From assembly GCF_029525575.1 (NCBI RefSeq), contig NZ_JAPDIA010000001.1, positions 434,001 through 498,000 on the forward strand: a stretch of DNA of 64,000 nucleotides, written 5' to 3'. Position 1 is the first letter of the stretch. Every line of letters starts with the position of its first letter. Positions 21,153-32,247 of this stretch are shown here, piece by piece. The notes beneath the pieces were generated by a model. The model did not search any database. It was not told the DNA's origin and saw nothing but the letters and a program-made list of their open reading frames with translations. The position numbers were made by a program, and so were the translations under genes. Source of the stretch: Cohnella rhizosphaerae (GTDB lineage Bacteria > Bacillota > Bacilli > Paenibacillales > Paenibacillaceae).

Positions 21153-24100
21153 TCACATCTTCGTCAGCCGCACGTCGTCGATATGCAGCGTCGTGCCTCC
21201 GGGCGAATCCACGTAGAACCCGACGTCCACCTGCCCGTTCGTCACGAAAATATTGCTGATGCTGATATACTTCCACACGCCGTCGTTCGAGATATTGTAG
21301 TATTGCGCCGTGCCGCCGTAATTCGAGATCTCCGCGCGGGCCGTCGTCGGCGTCGTATTTTTGAGCCGGACCCGGGCTTCGAATTTGTAGTTGGCGTTGT
21401 TGACCGGCACGCTCACGACCTGGTGAATGCTCTGCTGATAGGCGCCCGCGAGCCAGAAAAACGCGCGCTTGTCCTGCGTCCAGGGCGACTCGGGCGGATT
21501 GGTGCCCGACCCGCTGTCGATGCCGAACGCGAGCGTCTGCCCGGTCGGATGCCACTCCGACCAGTTGCTGTTGTAGGCCGTGTCCCGGTCGAAATCCCCG
21601 TTATCCAGCAGGTTCAGCTCGGACTCGGGCGTGCCCGGCGTTGCAGAAGCGACCAGCAGCCGGTCGAGGTTCACGTTCCCGCTGTTGCCCGCATCATACT
21701 TGAAGGCGATCAGGTTAACGCCCGCGCTAAGCGTGACCGTCTTCGTGACGTCCTGCCACACGTTCCAGTTGGCGCCCGGACTCGCGAAGCTTATCGAGCC
21801 TGCGCTCGCGCCGTTCACGTACGAGGTCAGCGTCTTGGTAGAACCGGTGCCGTTCGCGTACCGCAGCGCCAGCGTATAGGTGCCGGCCGCAGGCGCGTTG
21901 ACCCGGAATTCGGCCTGCCCGCCGACAGCGCTCAGGTTATCCGCGAACGCAGCGCCCGAATAAAACCAGTGGTCCTTGTTCACGCCTGCGCCGCCGGACA
22001 GCTTCGCGCTTTCCGCTTCGTATTTGGCAACGGCGGCCGCGTACGGAACTTTGACGTAGTCCAGGTTCGCATTGCCCGTGTCGCCCGCATCGCTGTCGTA
22101 CTTGTACGACAAGCTGTTGCGGCCCGCCTCGAGCGGGATCGTCTCCGTCTGCGTCGCCCAGGTGTCCCAGTTCGCCTGGTTCGCAAGCGTCGTTTGCTTG
22201 ACCCGCTTGCCGTTGACGTAAATGCTGAGCGTCTTCGCCGAACCGGTCGAATTGGCATAGCGGAGATCGACCGCATAATCGCCGCCCGTCGCCACGTTCG
22301 GATAGAAAGTGACGGCCGCGCCGACATTGCCGAGTCCGTCGACGAAGCCCGTTCCCGCATACCCGCTGTGGTTGTTGTTGACGGTCGCCTTGGTCGAGGT
22401 CGTATTGCCGGACAAAGAAGCGTCCTCGGCCTCGTACTGCGTCGCGGTGTCCGTCACCGTCGCGGATCCGCTGACGACGACGATTTTGGCCGATGCCGCG
22501 CCCGCCGCGAGCTTGACGTACGTGACGTCGCCGTAGACGTCCTTCGTCTTCGTCCAGCCCTCGCCTGAAGCCGCGCGCAGGGCGTTCAAGCTGGCATAGG
22601 AGGTCGCGCTCGAACCGCCGATCGTGACGCCCGTGCCCGCTTTGCCGTGAATGGCCGCGAGATAATAAGCGACCGGCGCCGCGTACGTGCCGCTCTTGGC
22701 GCCGACGCCGAACGAGATGCCGCTCGCGCCGTTGTCCTGCGCCGTCATCGTCTGCTTGAAGAACCCGGTGCCTTCATAGTTGTAGGTCGTGCCGTCGTCG
22801 TCGTAATACGTGAAGCTCGTCTGCGCTGTGTCCGGGAACACGTCGACGTTGATCGTGGACACCGACGTTTGTCCGGTGTAGTCCAGCACCTTTTGCGTCG
22901 GGATGATCGCCCCCCTTCTTGACGAACACGGGAATGTCGCTCCACGTGCTCGCGTTGACCGGATAGCTGATCGTCTGTCCGCCCGCGTACGCGGTGCCGC
23001 GGAAGTAGTCGATCCAGTTGCCGGTCGGCAAATAGACGGACTTGGACGTCTGCTGCTTGTCGACGACGGGCGACGCCAGCAGCCAGTCGCCGAACATCCA
23101 GGCGTCCAGGTTGTTTTTGGCGTTCGTATCCGTCGGATAATCGTACAAGAGCGGACGGACCAATCCGACGCCCGTCTCGTACGCGCTCCGCTCATAGGCG
23201 TACATATACGGCATCAGCCCGTAACGGAGCTGGATCGCCGACTTGGACGCTTCCTCCGCGGTGCTGCCGTATACCCACGGCTGGCGCTGCTGATGATTGT
23301 TGCCGTGGACGCGGAACACGGGAGTGAAGGCGCTGAACTGGATCCAGCGCGCGTACAGCTCCGGCGACGGATTGCTCGTCGTGCCGTCCTGCTGGTTGAA
23401 GCCGCCGGTATCCATGCCCCACTTGGGCTGCCCCATATTGACGGAGGACAGCATGGTCGCCCGCTGCTCCTTCATGCCCGCGGCCCAGTTGATTTTTTCT
23501 CCTTTGTACCATTGAATCCCGATATCCCCGGACCACAGCGTCGTGGCATAGCGCTGCGCGCCGGGATAGAAGGTCCGCGCCGTCTGCCAGACGCGGTTCG
23601 TCGAGGAATAGGCACGCTGTCCTTCATAGATCGCCTGCGAAAAATGGGTCGTGGTGAAATTGCCGAACCAGAGCGTGGTGCCGCCGGAGGACACCTTGTC
23701 CGTCTCGTCGTTCCACCAGCCGACGATGCCTTTGTCGAACGCGCCTTTGGAGTGATCCCAGTACCAGGCGCGTTCCGCGGAATTGTACGGGTCGATGCTG
23801 CGCACGGTCACCGGAATAAAATAATCGGTGTACGCGCCGTGACCCGGATACCAATAGCCGCCCGTATTCGCGTCGATCGCCTGCTGGGTCGTATGGCTGG
23901 ACAGGTCGGTCGTGACGATGCGCGGCTTGGTGATGCCGATCATTTTCACGCCCTTGCCGTCCATCGTCGTCTTGAACGCCGTCGTGGACGCGCTCGGGAA
24001 GTTCGTCGTATTCCACGTGAACTCCCCGTAGTTGTCCTGACCGTAATTTTTCCAGTCGTAATCAAGGCCAACGCTGTCGAGCGGAATATTTTTCGCCCGG

Positions 24101-25012
24101 TACGTGTCCACGTTCGCGAGCAGCTCCGTCTGATTCGTGTCCCACTCGAAGTTGGAGAAGCCGAGCGACCACTTGGGCATCATCGGCGATTTGCCCGCAA
24201 TGTCCGAGTAAGAGCTCATAATCTGCTTGGGCGAGCCGAGCATGATGTAGTACTCTACGTCGTTCTTCGTGTACCGTCTGCCCTCCGTCGGCGTTCCGCC
24301 GTAGTAAAACTCCATCTTGCCCGTCGCCGACTCGGTGTACGGATAGCCGCCGTCGCTGTCGACCAGCACGCCGTAGCCCGCCGTCGACCAGATGAACGGA
24401 CCGCCCGCGTCGCCCTGCTCGCCCGCATGGGCGCCGTGGCTGTTGTCGTTGCGCAGCAGGTCGCCGCCGTCCTCGAAGGCGTTGTAGCCGCGAATGCCGT
24501 ACATATTGTCCGCCGTATTGTGCAGGAACCGCACGCCGTCGTAGAAGACGCCGCCGGACGACGGCTCCCAGAACAAAGTCGTGCCGTTCGACTTTTTTGA
24601 CGGTGAGACGCGCCGGGCTCTTGGCGATCTCGATCTTCATATCGGCCGTCGTCACCGTAATCGGATCGCCGGCCGTATTGATCGTGGCGCCTGCCGCGCT
24701 CCAGGTTTTAGAGGCGTCGATCATCGGCGTGTCGGCGCTGGCGGCGACCGAATTCGGCCGGTAGTCCACCTTCGCGATGCCGGAGGCGAGCACTTTAATT
24801 TCGAGAATATCGTCGCTCGGCTCCGCGCCGTTGTCGATCGTCAGCGTAAGCGTATCGCCCGACACGCTGCTGGCGGTCACGTTGCCCAGCGCGCCGACAT
24901 AGGCGTACGCCGGACTTGCGCCAATAGGCGCAAGCAATGCGGCGCCGAGCAGAACGGCGGTGAGCAGACTCGCGCTTTTCCGGGCCAAACTTCCATAGAA
25001 ATGACGCACCAT
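21153..25012 (-). CDS. ctsZ: Secreted GH31 6-alpha-glucosyltransferase-like enzyme (CtsZ type) with CBM35 modules (two frameshifts)
   Basis: A Sec signal peptide (LLTAVLLGAALLAPIGASPAYA) precedes a GH31 catalytic domain. The nucleophile is Asp435 in WWNDETD and the acid/base is Asp496 in WSGDIG. Two CBM35-type modules follow (YEAEDASLSG... and YEAESAKLSG...), then a C-terminal carbohydrate-binding jelly roll (LLDNGDFDRD ... LHIDDVRLTKM). Frame breaks at T6 (24593-24598) and C6 (22910-22915) are repaired by removing one base each, giving 1285 residues. The 6-alpha-glucosyltransferase CtsZ, as I recall it, is about 1284 residues and is encoded just after CtsY, as here. CtsZ transfers glucosyl units to the non-reducing end of alpha-1,4-glucan as an alpha-1,6 branch. 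A plain secreted alpha-glucosidase is the alternative. Confidence 0.8.
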
Positions 25013-25048
25013 CGGCAGCCTCCCCAACCATAATAAAATAACCGTTGC

Positions 25049-28000
25049 TTACCAGCGGATCGCTACGTTGTCCAGGTTAATGCCCGATGCGTTGCCCGCG
25101 TCGTACTGCACGCGAATCGTGTTCAGACCCGCGTTCAGGGACGCCGTCGTCGTCGCGGTGCTCCACGTATCCCAGTTCGCCGTCGCCGGCAGGGAGAGAT
25201 CGGTCACCTTCGTGCCGTTCTTGTAGATCGCTCTCGACGCCGCGCCGCCGCCCGCGCTGTACCGGACGTCGATCGAATAGGTGCCCGCCGTCGGCGCATA
25301 CACCTTGAACTCGACGTAGTCGCCGGAGGTCGCGAAGCCGTCTACGAAGCCCGTGCCGAGATAGCCCGTATGGTCGGTGTTCGTGGATACGGCGTTCAGC
25401 GTGCCGAACTCGGCTTCGTATTCGTTCTTGTCGACGCCGCTCAGCACGACCGAACGCGCGGACGCGCCGGACGAGATTTTGACGTAGACGAGCTTCGCGA
25501 CCGTGTCGTAATACCAGCCCTGCGAAGCCGAGGTCAGACCGCTCAGCGTCGTTTGCTGCGTCAGCGCGGAGCCGTCCTTCGTCACCGAGGAAGGCTTCTT
25601 CGTCAGCACCTGCAGCGTGCTCGTCGTCGTCAGCGCGGGCACGGACACGGTCACTTGGTCCGAGCCGTAATTTTCGGTCGACGTGATCGTCTTCGTCGTC
25701 GAACCGTCGTACCAGCTGTAAGAGGTCGTCCCCTGCGGGAAGACGCGGAACGTCAGGTTCGTGTAGTTGGTCAGGTCGTTGCCGATCGTGCCGCCGACCG
25801 TGTACGTGCCGTTCAGGTTCATCGGCAGGATCGCGCCAGCCTTGGCGAACACCGGCAGATCGTCGACCGACGCATAGTAGCCGATCGTCTGCGAGCCCGG
25901 ACGCATCGCGCCCCACCAGAAGTCGACCCATTCGCCGGCCGGCAGATAGACGCTCTTGTTCGTCTCGCCCTGGTTCACGATCGGCGCGACGAGCAGATTG
26001 TCGCCCAGCATGTACTGCGCGGTCAGACCGTACGTATTCGTATCGCTTGGATAGTCGAGCACCATGGCGCGCATCAGCGGCACGCCCGTGTCGCTCGATT
26101 TTTTCCCTTCGCTGTACAAATACGGAATGAGGTTATAACGCGCGTTGATGAACTTCTGCGACGTCGTCAGCACGGTCGGGTCGCCCGTGCGCGAAGCCGC
26201 GTTCCATGGCGAACGTTCCTCGCTCGGCGACGGCGACGCCTTTTCCGAGTGGAACTGCATGACCGGCGAGAACGCGGCCATGGCGATCGAACGCTTGTAC
26301 AGCTCCGCGGTCGGGTACGAATCTCCCGTAAAGCCCGCCAGATCCCAGCTCGTAAACGGAACGCCCGAGATGTTGGCCGTCAGCCCGGCGAGCACCGCCT
26401 GCTGGTAGGCGCCGAACGTCGACTCCTGGTCGCCCGCCCAGAAGATCTGGTTCTTCTGCGCCCCGCTCGTGCCCGAACGGCTGAACGACACGGAATTCGC
26501 GTTTTTGGACAGCGCATACGCGTTATACGCCCCGACGTACTCGTTCGGGTACTGATTGCGCATCTCGTCGCCCTTCTTGCCGTTGCTGAACGTAAGCGAT
26601 CGGCCCCACACCATTTCGCCGCCGTCCGTCTTGAAGCCGTCGATGCCGATGCCGTCGAACAGGTAGGCGCGTTTGGACATCCACCAATTTTTCGCCGCCG
26701 CGTTCGTAAAGTCGAGCAGCAGGCTGTTCTCGAACCACGAGCCCGCGGGCAGCCGGTACTGGCCGCCGCTGCCGTCGCCGACCGCGTAGCCCTGCGACAC
26801 CATATAGGACTCGTCGTTGTCCTTTTGCGTGTACGCGTAGCTCGTATACTTCTGGATCGGCACCTGCCAGAGCACCAGCTTCATCCCGGCGTTGTGGACG
26901 TCGGTCGCCATCTGGGCCGGGTTCGGCCATTTCGTGCCGAAGGTGAAGTCGCCGTACGAGAACGCCGCGCTGCCGGTCTTCGGCGTGTAGGTCGCGTCGT
27001 TAAAAATATAAAACGTGTTCTCGTCGCTCCACTGCTCCAGCACGACCGCCGAGGCGGGAATGTTGTTCGTGCTCGCGCTGCTGAGCGCGGCGGTCACCTC
27101 CGACTGCCGGTCCCACTCGTTCGCGGACATCCACAGGCCGAACGCCCACTTGGGCAGCATCGCCGGCTTGGAGGTGATATCCGTATAGTTGGAGACGACG
27201 TCCTTCAGGTCGCTGCCGTAAATAAAATAGTAGTCCAGCAGCGAATTCGAGCCTCCGCCGGTATTGACCGTGAAGTTGTACATATCCGTGCGCTCGGTCG
27301 CCATTTTGAACTTCGAATAATACGTGGAGTTGACGTAAATGCCATAGCCGTTCGTGTTGATGAAAAAGGGGATCGCCATGTACGTCCGGTCGTTCTGGTT
27401 TTTGTACTGGTTGTAGACGTAGGTGTCCACGTCGTAGCCGCGCTTCTGGAAGTTGTTGTAGTGCTCGCCGAAGCCGTAGAACTGCTCGCTCGTCGGCGAA
27501 TACAGGTTGTCCTGCACTTTGTCGATGACGTTCGAGCCGTCGGTCAGCCACGCCATGTTCTTGTTGACCGAATTGTCGTATTCGCGCGCGATCAGCGTCG
27601 TGCCGTCCGGCTTGTACACGCTGAGTTTATACGGGTTTTTATCGATCCGTATTTTGAGCGCACTCGTGCTGATCAGATAATACGTCGTGTTGTCGGCAAA
27701 CGTATAATTGCTCAGTCCCGTCGCGAGCGTGCCCGTCCCTTTGGGAGACAGCTGCACGCGGAACACGTCTGCCGCCTGAAACGAGATGCCGATCTTGGGC
27801 GACATCGTCCCCGTATTCGGCGTGGCGCTCAGCGTCACCTTGTTGCCGCCGTCCGTATAGCCGCTCACGCTGGCGACGGATTCCCAGCCCGTCACCGTGA
27901 ACGTGAACGGACCGATCGTCTTCTCGTTCGCGCCGTCCTTGTTCGCATGGATCGTATACGTGACGACGTCGCCCTTGGCGAAAGTGCCCATGTTGATTTG

Positions 28001-28315
28001 CCAGTAGCTGTTGCTGCCGCTGTTGTACTGCCAGGTGCCGTTGATAACCGACTGCGCAGCGCCGTTTTTCGTCCAGGTGATCCAGGTCGCCTGTCCGCTC
28101 TCGATCGGCCAGGTGGTCAGCTTGAGATAGACCGTGTCGCCTGCGACCGGATCTCTTGGATAACGCTCGGTCGGCTGGACGTCGTACAGATCGTCCGTGC
28201 CGTATGGCGCGTGATAAACGCCGGAGATGGCGAACGCGCTCGCGGGAACCGCCAGCAGAACGACCAATCCGAGCAACAGCGCCGATGCCAGACGGGAATG
28301 CCATCTTGTTTTCAT
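25049..28315 (-). CDS. ctsY: Secreted GH31 3-alpha-isomaltosyltransferase-like enzyme (CtsY type) with CBM35
   Basis: The signal peptide is LASALLLGLVVLLAVPASAFA. An N-terminal beta-sandwich of about 120 residues follows, then the GH31 barrel with nucleophile Asp564 in GFKTDGGE and acid/base Asp629 in FWAGDQES. After the barrel's beta domains comes a C-terminal CBM35 (YEAEFGTLNAVST ... GINLDNVAIRW). It has 1088 residues, very close to the roughly 1093 I recall for CtsY. CtsY moves isomaltosyl units to form an alpha-1,3 bond and then closes the ring to cycloalternan. It lies 36 bases before ctsZ in the same direction. The catalytic core is intact with no frame break. Substrate specificity is inferred from length, pairing and domain layout. 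Confidence 0.82.
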   Translation of the reverse strand: MKTRWHSRLASALLLGLVVLLAVPASAFAISGVYHAPYGTDDLYDVQPTERYPRDPVAGDTVYLKLTTWPIESGQATWITWTKNGAAQSVINGTWQYNSGSNSYWQINMGTFAKGDVVTYTIHANKDGANEKTIGPFTFTVTGWESVASVSGYTDGGNKVTLSATPNTGTMSPKIGISFQAADVFRVQLSPKGTGTLATGLSNYTFADNTTYYLISTSALKIRIDKNPYKLSVYKPDGTTLIAREYDNSVNKNMAWLTDGSNVIDKVQDNLYSPTSEQFYGFGEHYNNFQKRGYDVDTYVYNQYKNQNDRTYMAIPFFINTNGYGIYVNSTYYSKFKMATERTDMYNFTVNTGGGSNSLLDYYFIYGSDLKDVVSNYTDITSKPAMLPKWAFGLWMSANEWDRQSEVTAALSSASTNNIPASAVVLEQWSDENTFYIFNDATYTPKTGSAAFSYGDFTFGTKWPNPAQMATDVHNAGMKLVLWQVPIQKYTSYAYTQKDNDESYMVSQGYAVGDGSGGQYRLPAGSWFENSLLLDFTNAAAKNWWMSKRAYLFDGIGIDGFKTDGGEMVWGRSLTFSNGKKGDEMRNQYPNEYVGAYNAYALSKNANSVSFSRSGTSGAQKNQIFWAGDQESTFGAYQQAVLAGLTANISGVPFTSWDLAGFTGDSYPTAELYKRSIAMAAFSPVMQFHSEKASPSPSEERSPWNAASRTGDPTVLTTSQKFINARYNLIPYLYSEGKKSSDTGVPLMRAMVLDYPSDTNTYGLTAQYMLGDNLLVAPIVNQGETNKSVYLPAGEWVDFWWGAMRPGSQTIGYYASVDDLPVFAKAGAILPMNLNGTYTVGGTIGNDLTNYTNLTFRVFPQGTTSYSWYDGSTTKTITSTENYGSDQVTVSVPALTTTSTLQVLTKKPSSVTKDGSALTQQTTLSGLTSASQGWYYDTVAKLVYVKISSGASARSVVLSGVDKNEYEAEFGTLNAVSTNTDHTGYLGTGFVDGFATSGDYVEFKVYAPTAGTYSIDVRYSAGGGAASRAIYKNGTKVTDLSLPATANWDTWSTATTTASLNAGLNTIRVQYDAGNASGINLDNVAIRW

Positions 28316-28443
28316 TACGTCAATGCCCCTTTCTCAAAATGAGTGTCGTATTGCGTCAGCAGTCTGCTTACCCGCCCCTCGACTTGCCGCGCTGACCGTT
28401 ACATGACGCATCCCCCCCTCTCCAGGCGCGCCGGATGGACGCT

Positions 28444-29439
28444 TCAAGGCGTACCGGCCGCGTTCGCAGCCGCGCCGTCCGTGCTTGCAGCGCCTCCCGT
28501 ACCCGCGCCGGGATTCGGATTCGGAATGCGCACCGTCACTTCGCCGCTCGCGGTGAAGCCCGCCAGCCACTGCGGCACGAGCTCGTTCAGCCGCTGCTGC
28601 CGGATCAGCTCCACGATCCGGTCCTTGGCCTGCTCGGCCGTCTCCGTCGATGCCGGCTTGCGATCCGTCAGCTTCAGCAAATGATAGCCGTACGCGGTTT
28701 TGACCGGCTTGCTATAGGCGCCTGTTTTCAGCTGCCCGGCCGCTTGCTCGAGCTCCGGCGCCGTCTGTCCCGCGGACAGATAGCCCAGGTCGCCGCCCGC
28801 TTCCCGCGTCGCGACGTCCGCCGAAAACTCGGCGGCCAGCTTGGCGAAATCGGCGCCCTTGGCGAGCTCGCCGTACAATTCCTTCGCCTGGTCCTCGGTC
28901 TTCACCAGGATGTGCGACAAGCGGACCTGCGCGGGGTGATGGAACGACGCCTCGTTCAGCGCGTAAAACTGCGCGACCTGCTCGTCCGTCACTTTCAGCT
29001 CGGACGCGAACAGCTTGCCGATCTGCAGCTGCATCTTGATCTGCGACGCGTAGCCCGCTTCGTCCAGCCCGACGGAGCTCAGATAGCTTTGAAAATCAGC
29101 CTCCGACGCGAACGAGCCGCGCATCTTGTCCATGCCGGCCTCAAGCTCCTCTCCGCCGACGGTCAACCCCTTTGCCGCAGCCTGCTCGTCCGCGAGCCGC
29201 CGGATGACCATCTCCTGCAGCGTCTGCGCGCCCACTTGCCGGAGCATCGCTTCGTACAGCTCGTCCTTCGTAATGTTCGTTTGGCCCACCGTCGCCACGA
29301 TGCTTGCCGATTGGCCGGCGTCCGCCTGTGGGGCGGCACGAGCCTTGGGCTTCGCTTCGTTCGCTACGGCGTAAATCGCAAACGAAGCGACTGCGATCAG
29401 TACAGCTAATCCCCCGGCCGTCAGCCATTTTCTCATCAT
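28444..29439 (-). CDS. PpiC-type peptidyl-prolyl isomerase, PrsA-like extracellular foldase
   Basis: A 331-residue membrane-anchored parvulin. The N-terminal helix (WLTAGGLAVLIAVASFAIYAV) is followed by a SurA/PrsA-like chaperone region. The parvulin domain comes next: VRLSHILVKTEDQAKELYGEL, FAKLAAEFSAD, GGDLGYLSAGQ and PVKTAYGYHLLKL. A Gly/Ala/Thr-rich tail ends the protein. There is no clear lipobox cysteine, so it is anchored by the helix. PrsA-type proteins fold secreted enzymes after export. Its place directly before the two very large secreted GH31 enzymes suggests they are its clients. GGGGGAG precedes the ATG. Confidence 0.88.
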   Translation of the reverse strand: MMRKWLTAGGLAVLIAVASFAIYAVANEAKPKARAAPQADAGQSASIVATVGQTNITKDELYEAMLRQVGAQTLQEMVIRRLADEQAAAKGLTVGGEELEAGMDKMRGSFASEADFQSYLSSVGLDEAGYASQIKMQLQIGKLFASELKVTDEQVAQFYALNEASFHHPAQVRLSHILVKTEDQAKELYGELAKGADFAKLAAEFSADVATREAGGDLGYLSAGQTAPELEQAAGQLKTGAYSKPVKTAYGYHLLKLTDRKPASTETAEQAKDRIVELIRQQRLNELVPQWLAGFTASGEVTVRIPNPNPGAGTGGAASTDGAAANAAGTP

Positions 29440-29475
29440 CGATCTCCCCCTGACTTATTCAGACTTAAAGAACGC

Positions 29476-29535
29476 AAAAAAAACCTCGAGCATGCGAACT
29501 TCCCGCTTCTGAGGAAACCGGATGCATTCTCGAGG
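29476..29535 (-). terminator. Terminator between thuA and the prsA-like gene
   Basis: CCTCGAGCATGC pairs with GCATTCTCGAGG (11 of 12) across a 28-base loop, followed by eight U on the minus strand. It separates the importer-thuBA operon from prsA-ctsYZ. Confidence 0.65.
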
Positions 29536-29567
29536 TCAGATCTTGTATGAATTCGAAGCTTTTAAGC

Positions 29568-30305
29568 CTAAGCTTTTAAGGCGATCGTCTCCAGCGGCTG
29601 CGCGTTCCCGAACCTGGGCGCCTCGCCCCGCTCGTCCGCGGTCCAGCGGACGGCGTTCGCGATCACGCGAAGCACGTGCGCGTTGTAATAGGTCGGATAC
29701 GTCTCGTGGCCGGGACGGAAATAAAAGATTTTGCCGTTCCCTCGGCTGTATGCGCACCCGCTGCGGAACACCTCGCCTCCCTCGAACCAGCTTACAAGCA
29801 CCAGTTCGTCAGGATCCGGCACGTCGAAAAATTCGCCGTACATTTCTTCCTTTGCCAGTTCGAAATAAGGAGGCAGCCCCGCTGCGACCGGATGCGAGGG
29901 CTTGACGACCCACAGCCGCTCCTTCTCGTCGGCCTCCCGCCACAGCAGCGCGCAGGAGGTGCCCATGAGCCGTTTGAATATTTTGGAGTAATGTCCCGAG
30001 TGCAGCACGATCAGTCCCATGCCTTCCAGCACGCGCCGCTGCACCCGGTCTACGATCTCATCGTCGACCTCGTCGTGGGCCCGGTGTCCCCACCAGATCA
30101 GCACGTCCGTGCGCGCCAGCGCTTCCACAGGCAGGCCGTGCTCCGGCTCGTCCAGCGTCGCCGTGACCAGCTCGAACCCGTAAGGCGCGAGCCCTTCGCG
30201 CAGCGCCTCGTGAATACCCGCCGGATAAATGCGCTGCACGTCGGGACTCGAGCGCTCGTGCCGATATTCGTTCCAGATCGTAACGCGCGGCGTCGTTCGA
30301 CTCAT
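29568..30305 (-). CDS. ThuA family protein
   Basis: A 245-residue protein of the ThuA family (class I glutamine amidotransferase-like fold). It shows [53 protein letters not shown] and [18 protein letters not shown]. In Sinorhizobium, ThuA works with the oxidoreductase ThuB in the breakdown of trehalose and related disaccharides through 3-keto derivatives. Its start overlaps the stop of the upstream Gfo/Idh gene by four bases (ATGA), matching that partnership. It is cytosolic, and a terminator follows. A second, divergent ThuA gene is at 60329. Confidence 0.88.
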   Translation of the reverse strand: MSRTTPRVTIWNEYRHERSSPDVQRIYPAGIHEALREGLAPYGFELVTATLDEPEHGLPVEALARTDVLIWWGHRAHDEVDDEIVDRVQRRVLEGMGLIVLHSGHYSKIFKRLMGTSCALLWREADEKERLWVVKPSHPVAAGLPPYFELAKEEMYGEFFDVPDPDELVLVSWFEGGEVFRSGCAYSRGNGKIFYFRPGHETYPTYYNAHVLRVIANAVRWTADERGEAPRFGNAQPLETIALKA

Positions 30306-31387
30306 CTTGCTTCCCCCTCGTCCCGGTCATCCAGCTCTTCGATCCGAACGGTACGCCGCTCGCGGCTCGACCGAACGACCGCCTCCAGAATCCTCTGGTT
30401 CATGTAGCCGTCGTAAAGCATCGGCCGCTCCTCGCGTGCGTCGCCCCGTACCAGATCGACGAAGTCCTGCATTTGCGCCAGCTTGAAGCGTGCAGGCACG
30501 GCGATCCGCTCCCGGACCTCGCTCCCCTCGGCATTGCGGTGAATCCAGTCGAGATAGTCGCCTTCCTCCCAGTTCATCCGGAGCGTGCCCACGTCGCCGT
30601 ATACGGCGATCTCGAACTGATTCTGAGAGCCGAAGGCGTTGCGCGACGTCTGAAAGACGGCGGGAATGCCCGGCGCGAGCACCGCGGTGAACGCGGCGAA
30701 GTCGTCGATATCGACGTCTACCATCGCGCCTGTCGCAGGATCTTCCCGCTGCCCGATCAAGTTGCTCATCAGCGACGCGACCTCGGCCGGTTCGCCGACC
30801 AGAAAGCGGGCTGCGTCGATCATATGCGAACCGAGATCGCCCAGCGTGCCGGTGCCCGTGATCGCGCGGTCCAGCCGCCAGTTCATCTTCGTGTCGAACG
30901 GCGTGCCGCCCCATTGCTGCAAATATTGAACGAACAGATGCCGCACCGGGCCGATCCGGCCCTCGCGGATCATCTCGCGGGCCATCCGGAACGCGGGCAC
31001 GTAGCGATAGGAAAAACCGACCATGCACGGCGTCGGATTGCCCGCGGCGAGGCGCCTCAGGCTTGCCGCTTCTTCGAAAGTCCGCGTGAACGGCTTTTCC
31101 GTCATGAGCGGCTTCCCGTATGCGAGGCAAAGACGGATAATCTCATAATGCGCGTCGTTCGGCGTGATGGACAGCACCGCGTCCACCTCCGGATCGCGGA
31201 CGAGCGACTCCGCGTCCGTATGGCGCGACGCTGCGTCGATGCCGTGACGTTCCGCCCACTCGGCGACTTTGGCGGCATCCTGGTCGCAGACGGCGGCCAG
31301 TCTTGCGCCGGCAATGCCGGCAAGCTGGCCCACATGGACGCCCGCCATGCCGCCGAGCCCGATCAGTCCCAATTTTACCGTTGTCAT
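30302..31387 (-). CDS. Gfo/Idh/MocA family oxidoreductase, ThuB-like
   Basis: A 361-residue NAD(P)-dependent sugar dehydrogenase. The N-terminal Rossmann fold reads [16 protein letters not shown]. The motif [14 protein letters not shown] carries the conserved EKP lysine, and [17 protein letters not shown] carries the active-site region. Its place between the sugar permeases and ThuA, with ATGA coupling to thuA, points to a ThuB-type role: oxidising an imported disaccharide at C3. The start at 31387 (MTTVK) is chosen over 31423 because GGAGGG lies nine bases upstream. The substrate is inferred. Confidence 0.88.
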   Translation of the reverse strand: MTTVKLGLIGLGGMAGVHVGQLAGIAGARLAAVCDQDAAKVAEWAERHGIDAASRHTDAESLVRDPEVDAVLSITPNDAHYEIIRLCLAYGKPLMTEKPFTRTFEEAASLRRLAAGNPTPCMVGFSYRYVPAFRMAREMIREGRIGPVRHLFVQYLQQWGGTPFDTKMNWRLDRAITGTGTLGDLGSHMIDAARFLVGEPAEVASLMSNLIGQREDPATGAMVDVDIDDFAAFTAVLAPGIPAVFQTSRNAFGSQNQFEIAVYGDVGTLRMNWEEGDYLDWIHRNAEGSEVRERIAVPARFKLAQMQDFVDLVRGDAREERPMLYDGYMNQRILEAVVRSSRERRTVRIEELDDRDEGEAR

Positions 31388-31419
31388 GCCACTGATCCCT
31401 CCTCTATAGCGCGGACCGA

Positions 31420-32247
31420 TCACTTGATGCCGGTCATCGTAATGCCTTTAATGAAGTATCGCTGCGCGAACAGAAACACGATAAAGATCGGCACGAAGCT
31501 GACGACGTTGCCGGCCATGAGCAGGTTCCACTCCGTGGACCACTGCCCCTGCAGCTTGCTGAGACCCAGCGGCAGCGTCATCAATTCCTTGCTGTTCACC
31601 GCGATGAGCGGCCACAGGAAGTTGTTCCAGGAGCTCATGAACGCGAAGATCGACAGCGCGGACAGCGTCGGCTTGACGAGCGGGACGATCACGCTGAAAA
31701 ACACCCGGTAGTACGATGCTCCGTCGATGAAGGCCGCCTCCATCAGCTCGTTCGGGATCGTCATGATGCTCTGGCGCAGCAGGAACGTCCCATAGGCGCT
31801 GAAGATGCCCGGCAAAATGAGTCCCGCGTACGTGTCGATCAGGTCGGTGCGCGAGAACAAAATGAACAAGGGCACGAGCGTCACCTGCGCCGGAATCATC
31901 ATCGTCGTCAGAAACAGGACGAACAGGCCCTGCCGTCCCTTGAACGCGATCTTGGCGAACACGTAGGCCGCCATCGTGCAGATCGCCAGCTGCAGCAGCG
32001 TCGTCGCGACGGCCACGAGGGCGCTGTTCGCGAAAAAGCGGTAAAGCGGGAAGTAGCCTTCGATCTCCGCGAAATTATCGAAGTTCCAGCGCGAGGGCAG
32101 CAGCCGCGGCGGCATCGCCACCACCTCGAGATTGTCCTTGAAGGCGCCGAGCAGCATCCACAGGAACGGAAACGTCAGCGCGACCGCGAGCAGCGCCAGG
32201 AACAGATGCGCCGCCAGATTCGCCGCGCGCTTTTTGCTACCGGTCAT
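31420..32247 (-). CDS. Carbohydrate ABC transporter permease (MalG/CUT1 type)
   Basis: A 275-residue inner-membrane permease with six predicted helices. The EAA loop that docks the ATPase is ELMEAAFIDGASYYRVFFSV. The C-terminus (IFIVFLFAQRYFIKGITMTGIK) is typical of MalG-like subunits. It overlaps the preceding permease gene by 11 bases. No ATPase gene lies in this operon, so a shared MsmX-type ATPase encoded elsewhere is expected. It works with the substrate-binding protein at 33216-34569. Confidence 0.93.
   Translation of the reverse strand: MTGSKKRAANLAAHLFLALLAVALTFPFLWMLLGAFKDNLEVVAMPPRLLPSRWNFDNFAEIEGYFPLYRFFANSALVAVATTLLQLAICTMAAYVFAKIAFKGRQGLFVLFLTTMMIPAQVTLVPLFILFSRTDLIDTYAGLILPGIFSAYGTFLLRQSIMTIPNELMEAAFIDGASYYRVFFSVIVPLVKPTLSALSIFAFMSSWNNFLWPLIAVNSKELMTLPLGLSKLQGQWSTEWNLLMAGNVVSFVPIFIVFLFAQRYFIKGITMTGIK

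Noticed and set aside
20679-22568. 629-codon plus-strand open frame
   Set aside because: Antisense to tadZ and the CBM part of ctsZ; no domain seen.
25370-28342. 990-codon plus-strand open frame
   Set aside because: Antisense shadow of ctsY, caused by high GC and lack of stops; the minus-strand frame has all GH31 motifs.
28334-28411. 25-codon frame between prsA and ctsY (MRHVTVSAASRG...)
   Set aside because: The purine run before it touches the ATG with no usable spacing, and composition is not distinctive.
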